Origin: Deltaproteobacteria bacterium
GTDB taxonomy: Bacteria; Lernaellota; Lernaellaia; JACKCT01
DNA length: 64,000 bases
Direction of reading: 5' to 3'
NCBI GenBank assembly: GCA_027493875.1
Contig: JAOSJX010000001.1
Location: 124,001 to 188,000, forward strand
Shown: one piece after another, positions 1 through 9,467 of the stretch
How the letters are laid out: each line of letters begins with the position of its first letter
Numbering within the stretch: the stretch's first letter is position 1
Translations under genes and position numbers: made by a program
The notes under the pieces: generated by a model
Told to the model about the DNA's origin: nothing
What the model saw: only the letters and a program-made list of their open reading frames with translations
Databases searched by the model: none

Positions 1-713
1 ACGCCGTTATTGAGCCGGCCGCCGACGATCAGCCGCCCGTCGCTCCGCGCAACCAGCGCGTTGAACGTGAGCCAATTGAGCGGATCGAAATCGTAGAGCG
101 CCGTCGTTTCCGGTTCCTCGCCGCCGAAGCGGATAAGCCTCGCCGAGCGGTCGGTTGTCACAAGGACCGTCGCGGCCTCCGCCGATCCGACCACGAAATC
201 CTTCGCGCGGTGTTCGCCGCCGCCGAACACGTCGTCGAGCCGGGTCACGTCCCACGCGCCCTCGGCGTTCAGGCGAAGAATCGAACCGTGTCCGGTCTCT
301 TCATTCGCCAGCGCCCAAACGCCGCCCGAGGTCATGCGCACGCGCTCAATGATCGCCTGATTCGTCAGGCCCGGCTGAGAAAGCGTCCACTCCGTTCCGT
401 CATAACGGTAGAGAACGCCGCGCGCGCCGGCCCAGCCGTCGTCCGCGTTTCGAAAGTCGACCGAGTACCAGGGCAACGCGCCGGACGGAATGGCGTCGAC
501 CACCTCCCAATTGCCTTCGACATAGCGGTAAACGACATCGCCGACGGCGATTGCTTCCAGAACTTCCGTAAACGCCGGCGGCTTGTCCCCGTCTTCCGTG
601 TCGTCGTCCGCGTCCGCGCCGTCCTCATCAGAATCGTCGGCGCACGAGACCGCCAAAACCGCCGAGAAGACGGCCAGCGCGAGAATCACGGTCAGCATGA
701 ATTTATGAGGCAT
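1..713 (-). CDS. Asp-rich-linker lipoprotein with BNR/propeller-like repeats, 3' end outside window
   Basis: The frame is open from an ATG at 713 to the window edge, about 237 residues, so the C-terminus is missing. The N-terminus is a lipoprotein signal peptide ending ...LAVSCADD, followed by an acidic linker (Asp/Glu/Ala/Thr) of about 20 residues. The rest contains short repeats of the type 'DDGWAGARGVLYRYDGTEW' and 'SGGVWALANEETGHGSILRL', which resemble BNR or Ycf48-like beta-propeller blades. It is probably exported and anchored by lipid. It is divergent from the tol operon and shares a 100-bp upstream region with it. The function and substrate are unknown; the fold call is by eye only. 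Confidence 0.72.
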   Translation of the reverse strand, partial: MPHKFMLTVILALAVFSAVLAVSCADDSDEDGADADDDTEDGDKPPAFTEVLEAIAVGDVVYRYVEGNWEVVDAIPSGALPWYSVDFRNADDGWAGARGVLYRYDGTEWTLSQPGLTNQAIIERVRMTSGGVWALANEETGHGSILRLNAEGAWDVTRLDDVFGGGEHRAKDFVVGSAEAATVLVTTDRSARLIRFGGEEPETTALYDFDPLNWLTFNALVARSDGRLIVGGRLNNG

Positions 714-828
714 TCCCGATTCCTACCCTTCGGGCTCGTCATCTTACACGGCCCGCCCGTGAAGCTTAAAGATCGAACATTCCTAAAGAATTCATGGACA
801 TGGACGGTGCCGCCCGCCTCGCGCTCCG

Positions 829-857
829 TTGACTTTGCGGGGGTCTTCGACTAAGTT
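829..857 (+). promoter_or_regulatory. Sigma70-type promoter of the tol-pal operon
   Basis: TTGACT at 829-834, a 17-bp spacer and TAAGTT at 852-857. This places transcription start near 864, about 34 bases before the chosen tolQ ATG. It is the only good promoter match in the gap between the divergent lipoprotein and tolQ. Confidence 0.5.
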
Positions 858-897
858 TCGGCGAGTTTTTGGTTGGTTTCGCGTCGAAAGGACGTGT

Positions 898-1653
898 ATG
901 GAGACCTTTCTATTAGAGGCCGTCATGGGCCAAGCCGCATCCTCCGGCGGTGGTTTCAGCGTCATCGAAATGGTCAAAAACGCCGGAATCGTCGTCAAGT
1001 TCGTGATGGCGCTTTTGGTGGTTTTCTCGATCACTTCCTGGGCCATCATCTTCCTGAAGGGCCTGACCCTGCGCAAAGCCGTCCGCGAGGGCGAGGTTTT
1101 CCTGAAGCTGTTTTGGGAATCCCGGCAACTGGAGGAAATCTACCGCGGGTGCCGCGACCTCACGTTTACTCCCCTGTCCGAACTCTACAAAGCCGGCTAC
1201 CGCGAACTCGAACGCTTTCGCGAAGGCGCCCCCGGCGAGGACATGACCTTGAAAGCCGCCGGCCCCAAAGGTCCCGTCACCAAAAAGGAAGCCGCGCGCG
1301 AAAACATCGCCCGGGCCATCCGCCGAACGGCCACCTCCGAAATCACGCGCCTGGAACGCGCCATTCCCTTCCTGGCCACCTGCGGCAACGCCTCGCCCTT
1401 CATCGGCCTGTTCGGTACCGTCTGGGGCATCATGATCAGCTTTCACGACATCGGCGAGAGCGGCTCGGCCAGCCTCGCGGTCGTCGCGCCGGGCATTTCG
1501 GAAGCCCTGGTCGCCACCGCCATCGGCCTTTTCGCGGCCATTCCCGCGGTCATTTTCTACAACCACTTCACCAACAAGATCCGCGTCCTGGAATCCGAAA
1601 TGGACACCTTTACCGCGGACTTTCTTAACATTCTCGATCGTCATATCCTCTAA
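898..1653 (+). CDS. tolQ: TolQ/ExbB-family proton channel subunit of the Tol-Pal system
   Basis: TolQ forms the inner-membrane proton channel with TolR and powers TolA, which contacts Pal and TolB during outer-membrane constriction. The 251-residue product has the family topology: a first membrane segment around residues 25-47 (VVKFVMALLVVFSITSW), a cytoplasmic loop, then two helices carrying 'FIGLFGTVWGIM' and 'SEALVATAIGLFAAIPAV', the TolQ/MotA signature. I chose ATG 898 because 'GAAAGGA' lies just upstream; the frame stays open further upstream but without a ribosome site. It is the first gene of tolQRAB-cpoB-pal and its frame is intact, unlike most of its neighbours. Confidence 0.93.
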   Translation: METFLLEAVMGQAASSGGGFSVIEMVKNAGIVVKFVMALLVVFSITSWAIIFLKGLTLRKAVREGEVFLKLFWESRQLEEIYRGCRDLTFTPLSELYKAGYRELERFREGAPGEDMTLKAAGPKGPVTKKEAARENIARAIRRTATSEITRLERAIPFLATCGNASPFIGLFGTVWGIMISFHDIGESGSASLAVVAPGISEALVATAIGLFAAIPAVIFYNHFTNKIRVLESEMDTFTADFLNILDRHIL

Positions 1654-1692
1654 AAGACGGAACATGGCGGCGAAAAGCGGGGTCGTAAACGC

Positions 1693-2128
1693 ATGGGCAT
1701 GAACATGGACAGGGGAGGACCGCGGCGGCGCTCGATGATGAGCGAAATCAACGTCACCCCCATGGTCGACGTGATGCTCGTGCTCCTCGTCATTTTCATG
1801 GTCACGGCGCCGCTGCTGCAGGAAGGCATCAAGGTCAACCTGCCCGAAGCCGAAGGAAAGAAGATCGAGTCCGATGAAGAGGACGTCCGGCTCATCATCG
1901 ATAAGTCGGGCAACGTCTTCATCGGCAGCCAGGAAGTCGCCATGAACGCGCTGAGGACTGAGCTCAAAAAGATTTACGAGACACGAGCAGACAAGCGCAT
2001 CTTCGTCGAGGCGGACATCGACGCGAACTACGGCAAAGTGGTCCAGGCCATCGGCGAAGCCAAAGCCGCGGGCGTCGAGCAACTCGGCCTTAAGACCATC
2101 CCCAAATCGGGGGAAAGACAAGGGGTAA
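1693..2128 (+). CDS. tolR: TolR/ExbD-family channel partner
   Basis: TolR is a single-pass inner-membrane protein working with TolQ. An N-terminal basic stretch is followed by 'MSEINVTPMVDVMLVLLVIFMV', the ExbD/TolR transmembrane segment with its essential Asp (MVDVML), then a periplasmic domain of about 100 residues. As printed, the frame runs on into tolA. Removing one G from the G-run at 2109-2113 gives a natural stop (TAA, 2126-2128) three bases before the tolA ATG, with a C-terminus ending ...SGKDKG. I infer a single-base insertion rather than a real TolR-TolA fusion. Length is then about 144 residues, normal for TolR. Confidence 0.9.
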
Positions 2129-2130
2129 AG

Positions 2131-2887
2131 ATGAAAGCGCGCGTCGCGCCGAAACGTGACCCCTTTGGCCGCCTCTTCGGCCTCATGTGGTCGCTCTCCG
2201 TCGTCGCGCACGTCGTCTGCTTCGGGATCTTCTCCATCGCCGCAGCGAACTTTTCCGGACGGCAAAGCCCGCGACCTCGGCAACGAGCCGCTGGTTTTCG
2301 AGTTGGCCGACCTGCCCAAAGGAAATCGCGTTGGAACGGTTGCTCCTCAGGAAACGCGGCGTGAGGCCCTCAATCCTTTCGAGCGCCAGGAGCAGCAGAC
2401 CAAGGAAAAAATCAAAGACTCGGATATGCCCGAAAGCATCAAGCGCGTTCCGAAGGTCAACACCAAGCAGCGTTCTCACAAAACACGCGAAGCGGTCATC
2501 AAAGACAAAATGGCCCAATCCGCGATCGACCGGCTGCGGGACAAACAGCAGACCGGCGGCGGAGGCGAAGGAGCCGCCGACGGCGGGTCCGTCGCGAAAA
2601 TCTACCTCGGCCAGGTCCGATCTAAAATCAAATCCCGCTGGAAACTGCCTTCGGGATTGACGAAGGAGGATCTGGAGCGCTCCGGTAAAGTCCATATTCG
2701 CATCGACGGCAACGGCAATCTGATCAGCGCGACGATTACCAGTTCGTCCGGCCACGGCGCTATCGACGCAAGCTTACGCTCGGCGGTTCAACGCGCGGCC
2801 CCGTTCACGCGGCCGCCGCTCGAAGTGGCGCCGACGATCAGCGGGTCCGGTATCGTCTTCAATTTCAAGGCGAAAGAAGGAAAATAG
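2131..2887 (+). CDS. tolA: TolA/TonB-like periplasm-spanning protein
   Basis: The N-terminus (MKARVAPKRDPFGRLFGL...) has one transmembrane helix, WSLSVVAHVVCFGIFSI, followed by a charged, Pro-poor spacer rich in Lys, Glu and Gln. The C-terminal ~90 residues form a TonB/TolA C-terminal domain ('KIYLGQVRSKIKSRWKLP', then 'VHIRIDGNGNLISATI' and a final beta-strand). This is the link from TolQR to the outer membrane. The frame changes at the T-run 2251-2254; one T fewer joins ...SIAAANF to PDGKARDLGNEP. At about 252 residues it is shorter than the E. coli protein, as is common in deltaproteobacterial TolA. Confidence 0.86.
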
Positions 2888-2915
2888 CGCGGCGCGCCGC
2901 GCCGGCCTCATAAGG

Positions 2916-4298
2916 ATGACGATGAAAAGGCGCAGTTTTATTTGCACGATGACGTTGGCGGCCCTCCTCTTGGCGGCCGCGCCGGCCTCGGTGGCTCTCG
3001 GGCAGGACGAAACCGGCGAATCTTCGGGGCCGCTCGGCGGCGGGATCATCACGCCGGAAACCACCATCGGATTTCAAATTCAAAAAATCGCCATGGCGAT
3101 CCCCCTCTTTACAACGAGGGCGGCACGGAATCCGGCGACCTGTCGCGCAAGCTGGCCGAGGCGATCTCCGCCGATATGGAAATGTCCGGCGAATTTGACG
3201 TCGTCGACCGCGCGCGGTATCTGGAAGACCCCAGCGTCGCGGGCGTGCAGCTCGGCACCTTCGCGATGGAAGACTGGAAAATCGTCGGCGCCGAATACCT
3301 TATCAAAGGCTCCTACGCCAAAACCGGCGACCGCATTAAAATCTCGATGCGCCTGTTCAACGTCGGATCGGGCGTGCTGGTCATCGGCAAGGAATATGAG
3401 GGCCCCTACGCCGACCGCCTCAAGATGATCCATCTCTTCGGCAACGAGATTTTCCTCGCCCTCTTCGGCGAAAAAAGTTTCTTCGGTTCCAGAATCGCCT
3501 ACGCCATCGGCACCGTCACGCACCGCGAAATCTTCGTGATGGATCTGGACGGAGGCAACCGCCGCCGGCTGACGAACCTCGGCATCCTGCTCATGACGCC
3601 GCGCTGGTCGCCGGACGGCAAATCGATCGTTTTCTCCGGCACGGGGGCCCAACGTCGATCCGTCGCTCTACATCGTGGACGTCGAGTCCGCGAAAGTGAA
3701 AAAGATCTTCTCCGTCGAACAGGGCGTCGTCCTCACGCCGGAGTTTTCGCCGAGCGGCTCACGCATCGTCGCCGGCATCACGCGCGACGAGGCGAGCGAC
3801 GTCATCGAAATGGATCTCGACGGCAAAAACCTCAAGAACCTGACGAATCATTGGTCCATCGACCTGTGGCCCACCTACTCGCCGGACGGCCGGCAGATGC
3901 TCATGATCTCCGACCGCACCGGCGCGCCGCAGGTCTACCGCATGGGCGCCGACGGCTCCGACCCGGTGCGCATCAGCTACTTCGGATCGTACAACCAGTC
4001 GCCCGCGTGGGCGCCTCGCGTGAACAAGATCGCGTACGCGGCCCGCGAGTTCGGCAAGTACACGATCTACATCATCGACGAAAACGGCGGCGAACCCTAT
4101 GCGCTCACCGCCGACATCGGCAATAATTGCGAGTATCCGACGTTCTCGCCGGACGGACGCGCGCTGATGTTCTCGTGCGCCACGCCGGCGGGACGCGCGC
4201 TCTGGCTCCGGACGACAAACGACAGCTACACGAAACAACTGACGAAGGGCACGGCGGTCGAAACCAATCCGGATTGGGGTCCGTTGCCCGCGGAATAA
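2916..4298 (+). CDS. tolB: TolB periplasmic beta-propeller protein
   Basis: TolB is the periplasmic component that binds Pal. A signal peptide (MKRRSFICTMTLAALLLAAAPASVALG) precedes the N-terminal domain ('EISADMEMSGEFDVVDR' region) and a WD/PD40-type propeller with repeated 'W/FSPDG' blades (PRWSPDGKSIVFSG, PEFSPSGSRIVAG, PTYSPDGRQMLMISDRTG, PTFSPDGRALMFS). Two single-base errors break the frame: a missing C in the run 3101-3105 and an extra G in the run 3643-3647. Repaired, it is about 460 residues, the usual TolB length. It ends 25 bases before cpoB. Confidence 0.92.
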
Positions 4299-4323
4299 AC
4301 GCCCGGCCCACGGGAGGATGGCG

Positions 4324-5131
4324 ATGAAGAAAATTCAAGCACTCATGGCGGCGATGCTCCTGCCTTGGCTCTTGAGCGGTTGCGTGCTCCGGACGCAGGG
4401 CGGCGAGAGCCTCGAAACGCGCGTCGAGCGCCTCGAAAAAACCACGGCGGAAACGAAAGCCACCGCCGACCAGACGAAGGAAACGTTGGACCGCAACGTC
4501 GGCTCGATGGCCGAATCGTCGGTGTATTTCGAGAACATGCGCCAGGAATTCGCCGAAATGAAAGGCGCGTTCGAGGAAAACAAGTTCTCCCAAAACAAAT
4601 ACACGAACGATTATCAGAACCTGAAGGCCTATCTGGACCAGGAATTCGCGAAAATCGACAAGCGCCTCCAGGTGCTCGAAGACAAGGCCGGGATTAGGAC
4701 CACGGATACCTACGCCGCCCTACCGGCCGATCTCGGTGACGTCCCCGTCGCCAAGAAAAGCGAGAAAGAGCTGTTCGAGGAGGCGTTGCTCGAGTTCAAG
4801 AAGCAGCGCTACACGAGTTCCGAGAAGAAATTCAAGGATTTCCTGCGCCAGTACGCCAAAAGCGACAAGGCGGACGCGGCGAAGTTTTACGTCGGCGAGA
4901 GCCTTTTAAACAGAAAAAATACACGGATGCCATCTTGGAGTACGACGAGATGACCTCGCGATACCCCAAGAGCGCGCATGCGCCGCAGGCCGTTCTGAAT
5001 CAGGCCATATCCTTCGAACAACTCGGCCAAAAGTTCGATGCCAAGCTGTTTTACGAGAAGGTCATCTCCGCCTATCCCAAGTCGGATCAGGCGAAGGCGG
5101 CCCGAAAAAGCTAGAGCTTTTGAAGAAGTAG
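4324..5131 (+). CDS. cpoB: CpoB/YbgF, Tol-associated coiled-coil TPR protein
   Basis: CpoB links Tol-Pal to peptidoglycan synthesis at division. Here it starts with a lipoprotein-like signal (MKKIQALMAAMLLPWLLSGC), unlike the soluble E. coli protein. A coiled coil of about 100 residues (LETRVERLEKTTAETKATAD) is followed by C-terminal TPRs (LFEEALLEFKKQRYTSSEKKF...). I chose ATG 4324 over ATG 4318 because GGAGG at 4313-4317 is then correctly spaced. Two missing bases, in the T-run 4904-4907 and the A-run 5104-5108, break the frame; restored, the third TPR reads AILEYDEMTSRYPKS and the protein ends ...KLELLKK at 5131. About 268 residues. Confidence 0.87.
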
Positions 5132-5168
5132 AAGCGCGCGGAGCCCCGTTGGCACGGCGAATGCGTTG

Positions 5169-5198
5169 TTGACAAGGCTGAAAACGGTGTGATAGTAA
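5169..5198 (+). promoter_or_regulatory. Possible internal promoter for pal
   Basis: TTGACA at 5169-5174 is followed after 16-18 bp by GATAGT/TAGTAA (5191-5198). It lies in the 150-bp gap between cpoB and pal and would allow the abundant lipoprotein Pal to be made in excess of the other Tol proteins. The -10 match is imperfect. Confidence 0.45.
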
Positions 5199-5282
5199 AG
5201 CGCCAATGCAGGCAAGGCCATGAGTGAGTCGGCCTAACGGCCTAAAGTTTTCAAGGTACCACGAAGTTAGGAGGTTCATTTT

Positions 5283-5935
5283 ATGAAAAGTACGCTCCGC
5301 TCTTTATCGTCGCGGTTCTGATGCTTTTAGTGTCGGCCTGCGGCTCCGAGCCGCCCGACGCTGAGCTGGCCGCGGCCAAGGCCGCCGTTGCCGACGCCCA
5401 AGCGGCCGGTGCCGGCGAGAACTGCCCCGAGAAGCTGAAGGCCGCCGAAGACGAGTTGGCGAAAGCCGAGGCTCAGTACGCCGCCGAGGAGTACGAAGCT
5501 TGCAAGCTCACCTGCGCCGAGGTCATCAAGTTGGCCGAAATCGCGAAGGCTTGCCCGCCTCCGCCTCCGCCGCCTCCGCCGCCTCCGCCTCCGCCGCCGG
5601 TCGTCCCGCAGGCGAAGACGATCTACTTCGATTACAACAAGTACAACATCCGTCCTGACGAGATGAGCAAGGCGAACGAGAACGCCAGCTTCTTGAAGAA
5701 GAGCCTGGCCGGCAAGAAGGTCATGGTCATCGGCCACTGCGACGAGCGCGGGTCCGACGAGTACAACATGGCCCTCGGGATGCGCCGCGCGAATACCGTC
5801 AAGAACTTCACGGCGAAGCTGGGCTTCCCCGCGGCCGACCTCCTCGCCAAGTCGATGGGTGAGTCGCAGCCCGCGAATCCGGGCCACAACGAGATGGCCT
5901 GGGCGCAGAACCGCCGCGTCGAGTACAAGTTCTAA
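5283..5935 (+). CDS. pal: Pal, peptidoglycan-associated outer-membrane lipoprotein (OmpA C-terminal domain)
   Basis: The start is ATG 5283, with AGGAGG at 5269-5274. One A is missing in 5286-5289; restoring it gives MKKYAPLFIVAVLMLLVSAC, a good lipoprotein signal. The mature part has an Ala/Glu-rich helical region, a run of 15 prolines around residue 90, and an OmpA/Pal domain ('IYFDYNKYNIRPDEM', 'VIGHCDERGSDEYNMALGMRRA', '...NRRVEYKF'). The Asp and Arg that bind meso-diaminopimelate are present (HCDERGS, MRRA). A poly-Pro spacer between lipid anchor and OmpA domain is unusual for Pal. A strong terminator follows, so pal ends the operon. Confidence 0.93.
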
Positions 5936-5955
5936 ATCGCAACGCACGAACCGAA

Positions 5956-5989
5956 AACCGGGGTCCCGCGAGGGGCCCCGGTTTTTTTT
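5956..5989 (+). terminator. Rho-independent terminator after pal
   Basis: A stem of 12 pairs (AACCGGGG at 5956-5963 pairing with CCCCGGTT at 5976-5983, plus CCC/GGG inside) with a GCGA loop, followed by eight T (5982-5989). Confidence 0.85.
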
Positions 5990-5996
5990 GTCCTCT

Positions 5997-6038
5997 CACC
6001 TCGCACCTCGCACCTCGCACCTCGTCCCTCGTCCCTCC
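5997..6038. repeat. Six tandem 7-bp units
   Basis: Four copies of CACCTCG (5997-6024) followed by two of the variant TCCCTC(G/C) (6025-6038), directly behind the pal terminator and before the RNase G gene. Noncoding; no function is evident. Confidence 0.8.
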
Positions 6039-6076
6039 CCTTTGCGTCCCTTGCGTCCTTCGCGGTAAATAGAGCG

Positions 6077-7630
6077 ATGGATATGCCCATGGCCAGCGAG
6101 CTCATCATCAACGTGACGGAACAGGAAACCCGCGTCGCCCTTTTGGAGCACGGCGCGCTGGTCGAGTTCCACGTCGAAATGGCGCACCAGGGCCAGGTCG
6201 TCGGCAACATCTACAAAGGACGCATTCACCGGGTCCTCCCCGGCATGCAGGCGGCGTTCGTGGATATCGGGCTGGAGCGCGCGGCGTTTCTCTACGTTTC
6301 GGACGTCGTCGGGCATTACGAGGAGTCGGCGAATACCGACCCGCCCGAGACGCTGGACTATGACGAAGGCGCGAACGGCGGAGAGGATAATGCCGTTCTC
6401 AACCACGAAGTATTTCCGCGCGAGACGGTCCCGATCGAGCAACTGCTGCGCGAGGGCCAGGATATTCTCGTGCAGGTGGTCAAGGAACCGCTCGGCACGA
6501 AAGGCGCGCGCGTATCCAACCACGTCAGCCTGCCGGGCCGCTACCTCGTGCTGATGCCGACGATGAATCACGTCGGCGTCTCGCGGCGCATCGAGGACGC
6601 CGACGAGCGCACCCGGCTCAAGGAAATGGTGGAATCGATCCGCCCGTCGGACGACGTGGGATTTATCGTCCGAACCGTCGCCGAAGGCGTGGACGAAGCG
6701 ACGCTGCGCGCCGACGTGGAAATGCTTGTCGGCCTCTGGGAGCAGGTCCGCGACCGCGACAAGGTCGGCCACGCCCCCACGCTCATCCACTCGGATTTAT
6801 CGATTGCGCTGCGCGCGGTGCGCGACCTGCTCACGGCGGACGTCGAACGCGTGCTGATCGACGACCGAGAGGAATACGACAAAATCCTGGAACTCTACGG
6901 CGAACGGCTGCCGGGACTGAATACGAAGATCGAACTCTACAAGGACGACGAGCCCGTCTTCGACCGCTTCAATCTCGAAATCGAAGTCAGCCGCGCGATC
7001 CAGCGCAAGGTGTGGCTCAAGAGCGGCGGTTACATCATCATCGAGCACACCGAGGCGCTGACCTCGATCGACGTCAACACGGGGCGTTACGTCGGCAAGC
7101 ACAACTTCGACGAAACGATTCTGAAAACGAATCTCGAGGCGCTCAAGGAAATCTGCTACCAACTTCGGCTGCGCAACATCGGCGGCATCATCGTCGTCGA
7201 TTTCATCGACATGTCGAACCCGGCGCACCGCGAGAAAGTCCAGGACGCGCTCCTCGAACTGCTCAAAAAGGACAAGGCCCGCACCAACGTTTTGTCCTTC
7301 TCCGACCTCGGTCTCGTCGAGATGACGCGGAAGCGCACGCGCGAAAACATCGTGCGCCTGCTGTCCGAGACCTGCCCGTACTGCGACGGCCGCGGCTACG
7401 TCAAAAGCCGGCGCTCCATTTGCGCGGAGATCTACCGCGCGGCGCTTAAGCAGGCGAAGCACATGACCTCGGACACCATCGTGTTCCAGGTCAATCCGGA
7501 AATCGCCGATCTTCTCCTCGAAGAGGAACAACGGGCCATGGAAGACCTGGAACGGCGCTTTTCCAAACACGTCGTCGTGCGGGAGCGGCCGAATTACCAC
7601 ATCGAACAATACGAAATCCTGGACGGCTGA
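6077..7630 (+). CDS. rng: Ribonuclease G / RNase E-G family
   Basis: This is an endoribonuclease for rRNA maturation and mRNA turnover. The intact 517-residue frame is typical of RNase G rather than the longer RNase E. It starts with 'ELIINVTEQETRVALLEHG', has an S1 domain with an acidic insertion (around residues 80-120), the catalytic Mg2+ loop 'SIDVNTGRYVG', 'IVVDFIDM' and the zinc-link 'CPYCDGRGYV' near residue 435, which bridges subunits. No degradosome scaffold tail is present. The sulfatase-like gene follows after one base, so the two may be co-transcribed. Confidence 0.95.
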   Translation: MDMPMASELIINVTEQETRVALLEHGALVEFHVEMAHQGQVVGNIYKGRIHRVLPGMQAAFVDIGLERAAFLYVSDVVGHYEESANTDPPETLDYDEGANGGEDNAVLNHEVFPRETVPIEQLLREGQDILVQVVKEPLGTKGARVSNHVSLPGRYLVLMPTMNHVGVSRRIEDADERTRLKEMVESIRPSDDVGFIVRTVAEGVDEATLRADVEMLVGLWEQVRDRDKVGHAPTLIHSDLSIALRAVRDLLTADVERVLIDDREEYDKILELYGERLPGLNTKIELYKDDEPVFDRFNLEIEVSRAIQRKVWLKSGGYIIIEHTEALTSIDVNTGRYVGKHNFDETILKTNLEALKEICYQLRLRNIGGIIVVDFIDMSNPAHREKVQDALLELLKKDKARTNVLSFSDLGLVEMTRKRTRENIVRLLSETCPYCDGRGYVKSRRSICAEIYRAALKQAKHMTSDTIVFQVNPEIADLLLEEEQRAMEDLERRFSKHVVVRERPNYHIEQYEILDG

Positions 7631-7631
7631 T

Positions 7632-9458
7632 TTGCGCGCGCGGGCTCTCGCCGCGGGCACGGGAGCGGCCCTGTTTCTCTCCGCGGGCGAGCTCGCCGTT
7701 TCGTTCGCCATCGCGCCCTCGGGTTACTGGTTCGTGGACCCTGGTTCCGCCATCCTTTCGATCGGCGCCGCGGCGGTCATCGCGTCGGTCCTGGCGCACT
7801 TTTCGCCAACCAGAACGGCGGCCGGAGATGCGCCGTTTGCGCTGGCGCTCCTGCTGATCGGGCAAACGGCGTTTTGGGGCTCGCGCACCGCGGTCGCGTA
7901 CGGACTTCAGGCGAGCCATGCCAACCCGCTCTCCGCCGCCGTCATGGGAGCAAGCGGCCTCGCCGCCCTCGCCTTCTACTTCCTCATGAAAGAGGCGTCC
8001 GCGCGGCGCGTGGCGATCGTCGGAGCGGCATCCGCGCTCTACGCCGTCGCCCTCGCGTCCGCGATTCAAATCTTTCACGATGACGACGCGGTCTACCGCT
8101 TTCATGCCCGCGCGCGCGTCGCGCCGCCGCCCTCTGTCCGATCTCCGTCCGGCGCATCGAATCTGCTGCTCGTCGTCGTGGACACGCTGCGCGCCGACGC
8201 GCTCGGTTGCTACGGCGCCAAAGGGGCGCCCTCGCCCGCGATCGACGAACTCGCGACTCGCGGCACGTTGTTCGAAGACGTCTCGTCGGTCAGTTCGTGG
8301 ACGCGTCCGGCCGTGGGAACGATGATGACCGGCCTCATCCCCCGCGAGCACCGCATGACCGCGCTCACCGGACGCATGCCCGACCCCGCCACAACGCTGG
8401 CCCAGAAATTCGCCGCGGCGGGCTATCGCACCGGCGCCGTCGTGATGAATCCGATCCTCAAAAGCTATTTCGGCTTTGCGCGGGGGTTTCGCGATTACGA
8501 AGAGCAAACGAACACGGTCGAGGCGTCGTTCTGGATGACGGGGCGGTCGATCCGCCGGCTGCTCGGCGGCTCCGGAGAAAAGCGCACGCGCAAAGCGGAT
8601 GACGCGAGCCTGGCGGTCGATAAAATGCTCGGCTGGATCGACCGCGGAGACGGCGCGCCGTTTTTCGGCTACCTGCATCTCATGGATCCGCACGCGCCGT
8701 ACGATCCGCCGGAGCCGTTTCGCTCGAAGCATCTGACGGGCGCCGCCACGCGGTTCAGCTTTCTCTACAACGGCGGCGATCTGGCCGCGACCGCCGACCC
8801 GAAAACGTTGGACGCCTACCGCGCGCTCTACGACGCCGAGGTTGAATTCACGGACCGCGAACTCGGCCGCCTTTTTGCCGAGCTCGAAAAGCGCGGGATA
8901 CGCGGCAAGACGCGGATCGTTCTGATGGCGGACCATGGCGAGCAATTCCGCGAGCACGGCGGCCTCCTCCACGGCTACTCGCTCTACCAGGAAGAGATCC
9001 GCGTTCCGCTGATCGTCGCCGGCCTGAATGTTCCCGCCGGACGCCGCGTTTCGATCCCGCGTTCCCTCGCGTCGATTCACGACGCGATCCTGTCCTTGAT
9101 GGGCTTGGCCGGTGGCGACGCGTGGACGCGCTTCACGGGCGACGACCCGGAGCCGGATATTCACGCCGAGGTCGACGCGGTTCTTCATGGCCGCGACGTG
9201 GCCCTCTTCGCCGCGCGCAACGGCGGCCGCAAACTGATCTGGGATTTCAACGCCGGGACGCGCGAGGTGTACGATCTGACGGCCGATCCCGGCGAGCGGA
9301 AAAATCTCGCGGACGCCGATGCCGAAGGATTCGCGGCCGTGGAGAATTGGCGCGAGGAATCGGAGCGCGCGCATCCGCGTCCGCCGCGGCCGGACGGCCG
9401 CGAAACGATCGACCCGGCGGAAAAAGCGGCATTGCGTTCGCTGGGGTATATCCAGTAA
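7632..9458 (+). CDS. Membrane-anchored sulfatase/phosphatase-superfamily enzyme
   Basis: The 608-residue protein begins at a TTG one base after rng. Residues 1-160 hold about five hydrophobic segments, and the alkaline-phosphatase-superfamily domain follows ('LLVVVDTLRADALGCYG' near residue 180, 'LMADHGEQFREHGGLLHG' near 440). The metal-binding Asp pair and the 'DHGE...HG' cluster are clear. The nucleophile region reads 'SVSSWTRPAVGTMMTG' and lacks the C/S-x-P-x-R signature needed for formylglycine, so it is probably not a classical sulfatase. A phosphoester, phosphonate or lipid-headgroup substrate facing the periplasm is possible. It carries the C-terminal segment 'YDLTADPGERKNLA', common in sulfatases. 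Confidence 0.85.
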   Translation: MRARALAAGTGAALFLSAGELAVSFAIAPSGYWFVDPGSAILSIGAAAVIASVLAHFSPTRTAAGDAPFALALLLIGQTAFWGSRTAVAYGLQASHANPLSAAVMGASGLAALAFYFLMKEASARRVAIVGAASALYAVALASAIQIFHDDDAVYRFHARARVAPPPSVRSPSGASNLLLVVVDTLRADALGCYGAKGAPSPAIDELATRGTLFEDVSSVSSWTRPAVGTMMTGLIPREHRMTALTGRMPDPATTLAQKFAAAGYRTGAVVMNPILKSYFGFARGFRDYEEQTNTVEASFWMTGRSIRRLLGGSGEKRTRKADDASLAVDKMLGWIDRGDGAPFFGYLHLMDPHAPYDPPEPFRSKHLTGAATRFSFLYNGGDLAATADPKTLDAYRALYDAEVEFTDRELGRLFAELEKRGIRGKTRIVLMADHGEQFREHGGLLHGYSLYQEEIRVPLIVAGLNVPAGRRVSIPRSLASIHDAILSLMGLAGGDAWTRFTGDDPEPDIHAEVDAVLHGRDVALFAARNGGRKLIWDFNAGTREVYDLTADPGERKNLADADAEGFAAVENWREESERAHPRPPRPDGRETIDPAEKAALRSLGYIQ

Positions 9459-9467
9459 GGACTAACC

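Noticed and set aside
1693..2887. A natural TolR-TolA fusion protein
   Set aside because: The open junction depends on one extra G; without it, tolR has a normal stop three bases before an ATG and tolA a normal start.
5565..5602. Poly-proline-coding repeat in pal as a CRISPR or insertion scar
   Set aside because: It is an in-frame CCG/CCT run between the lipid anchor and the OmpA domain; no spacers or target-site duplications.
7491..9374. A 627-codon minus-strand frame opposite RNase G end and the sulfatase-like gene
   Set aside because: Same reason: no motif or ribosome site, and the plus strand encodes clear families.
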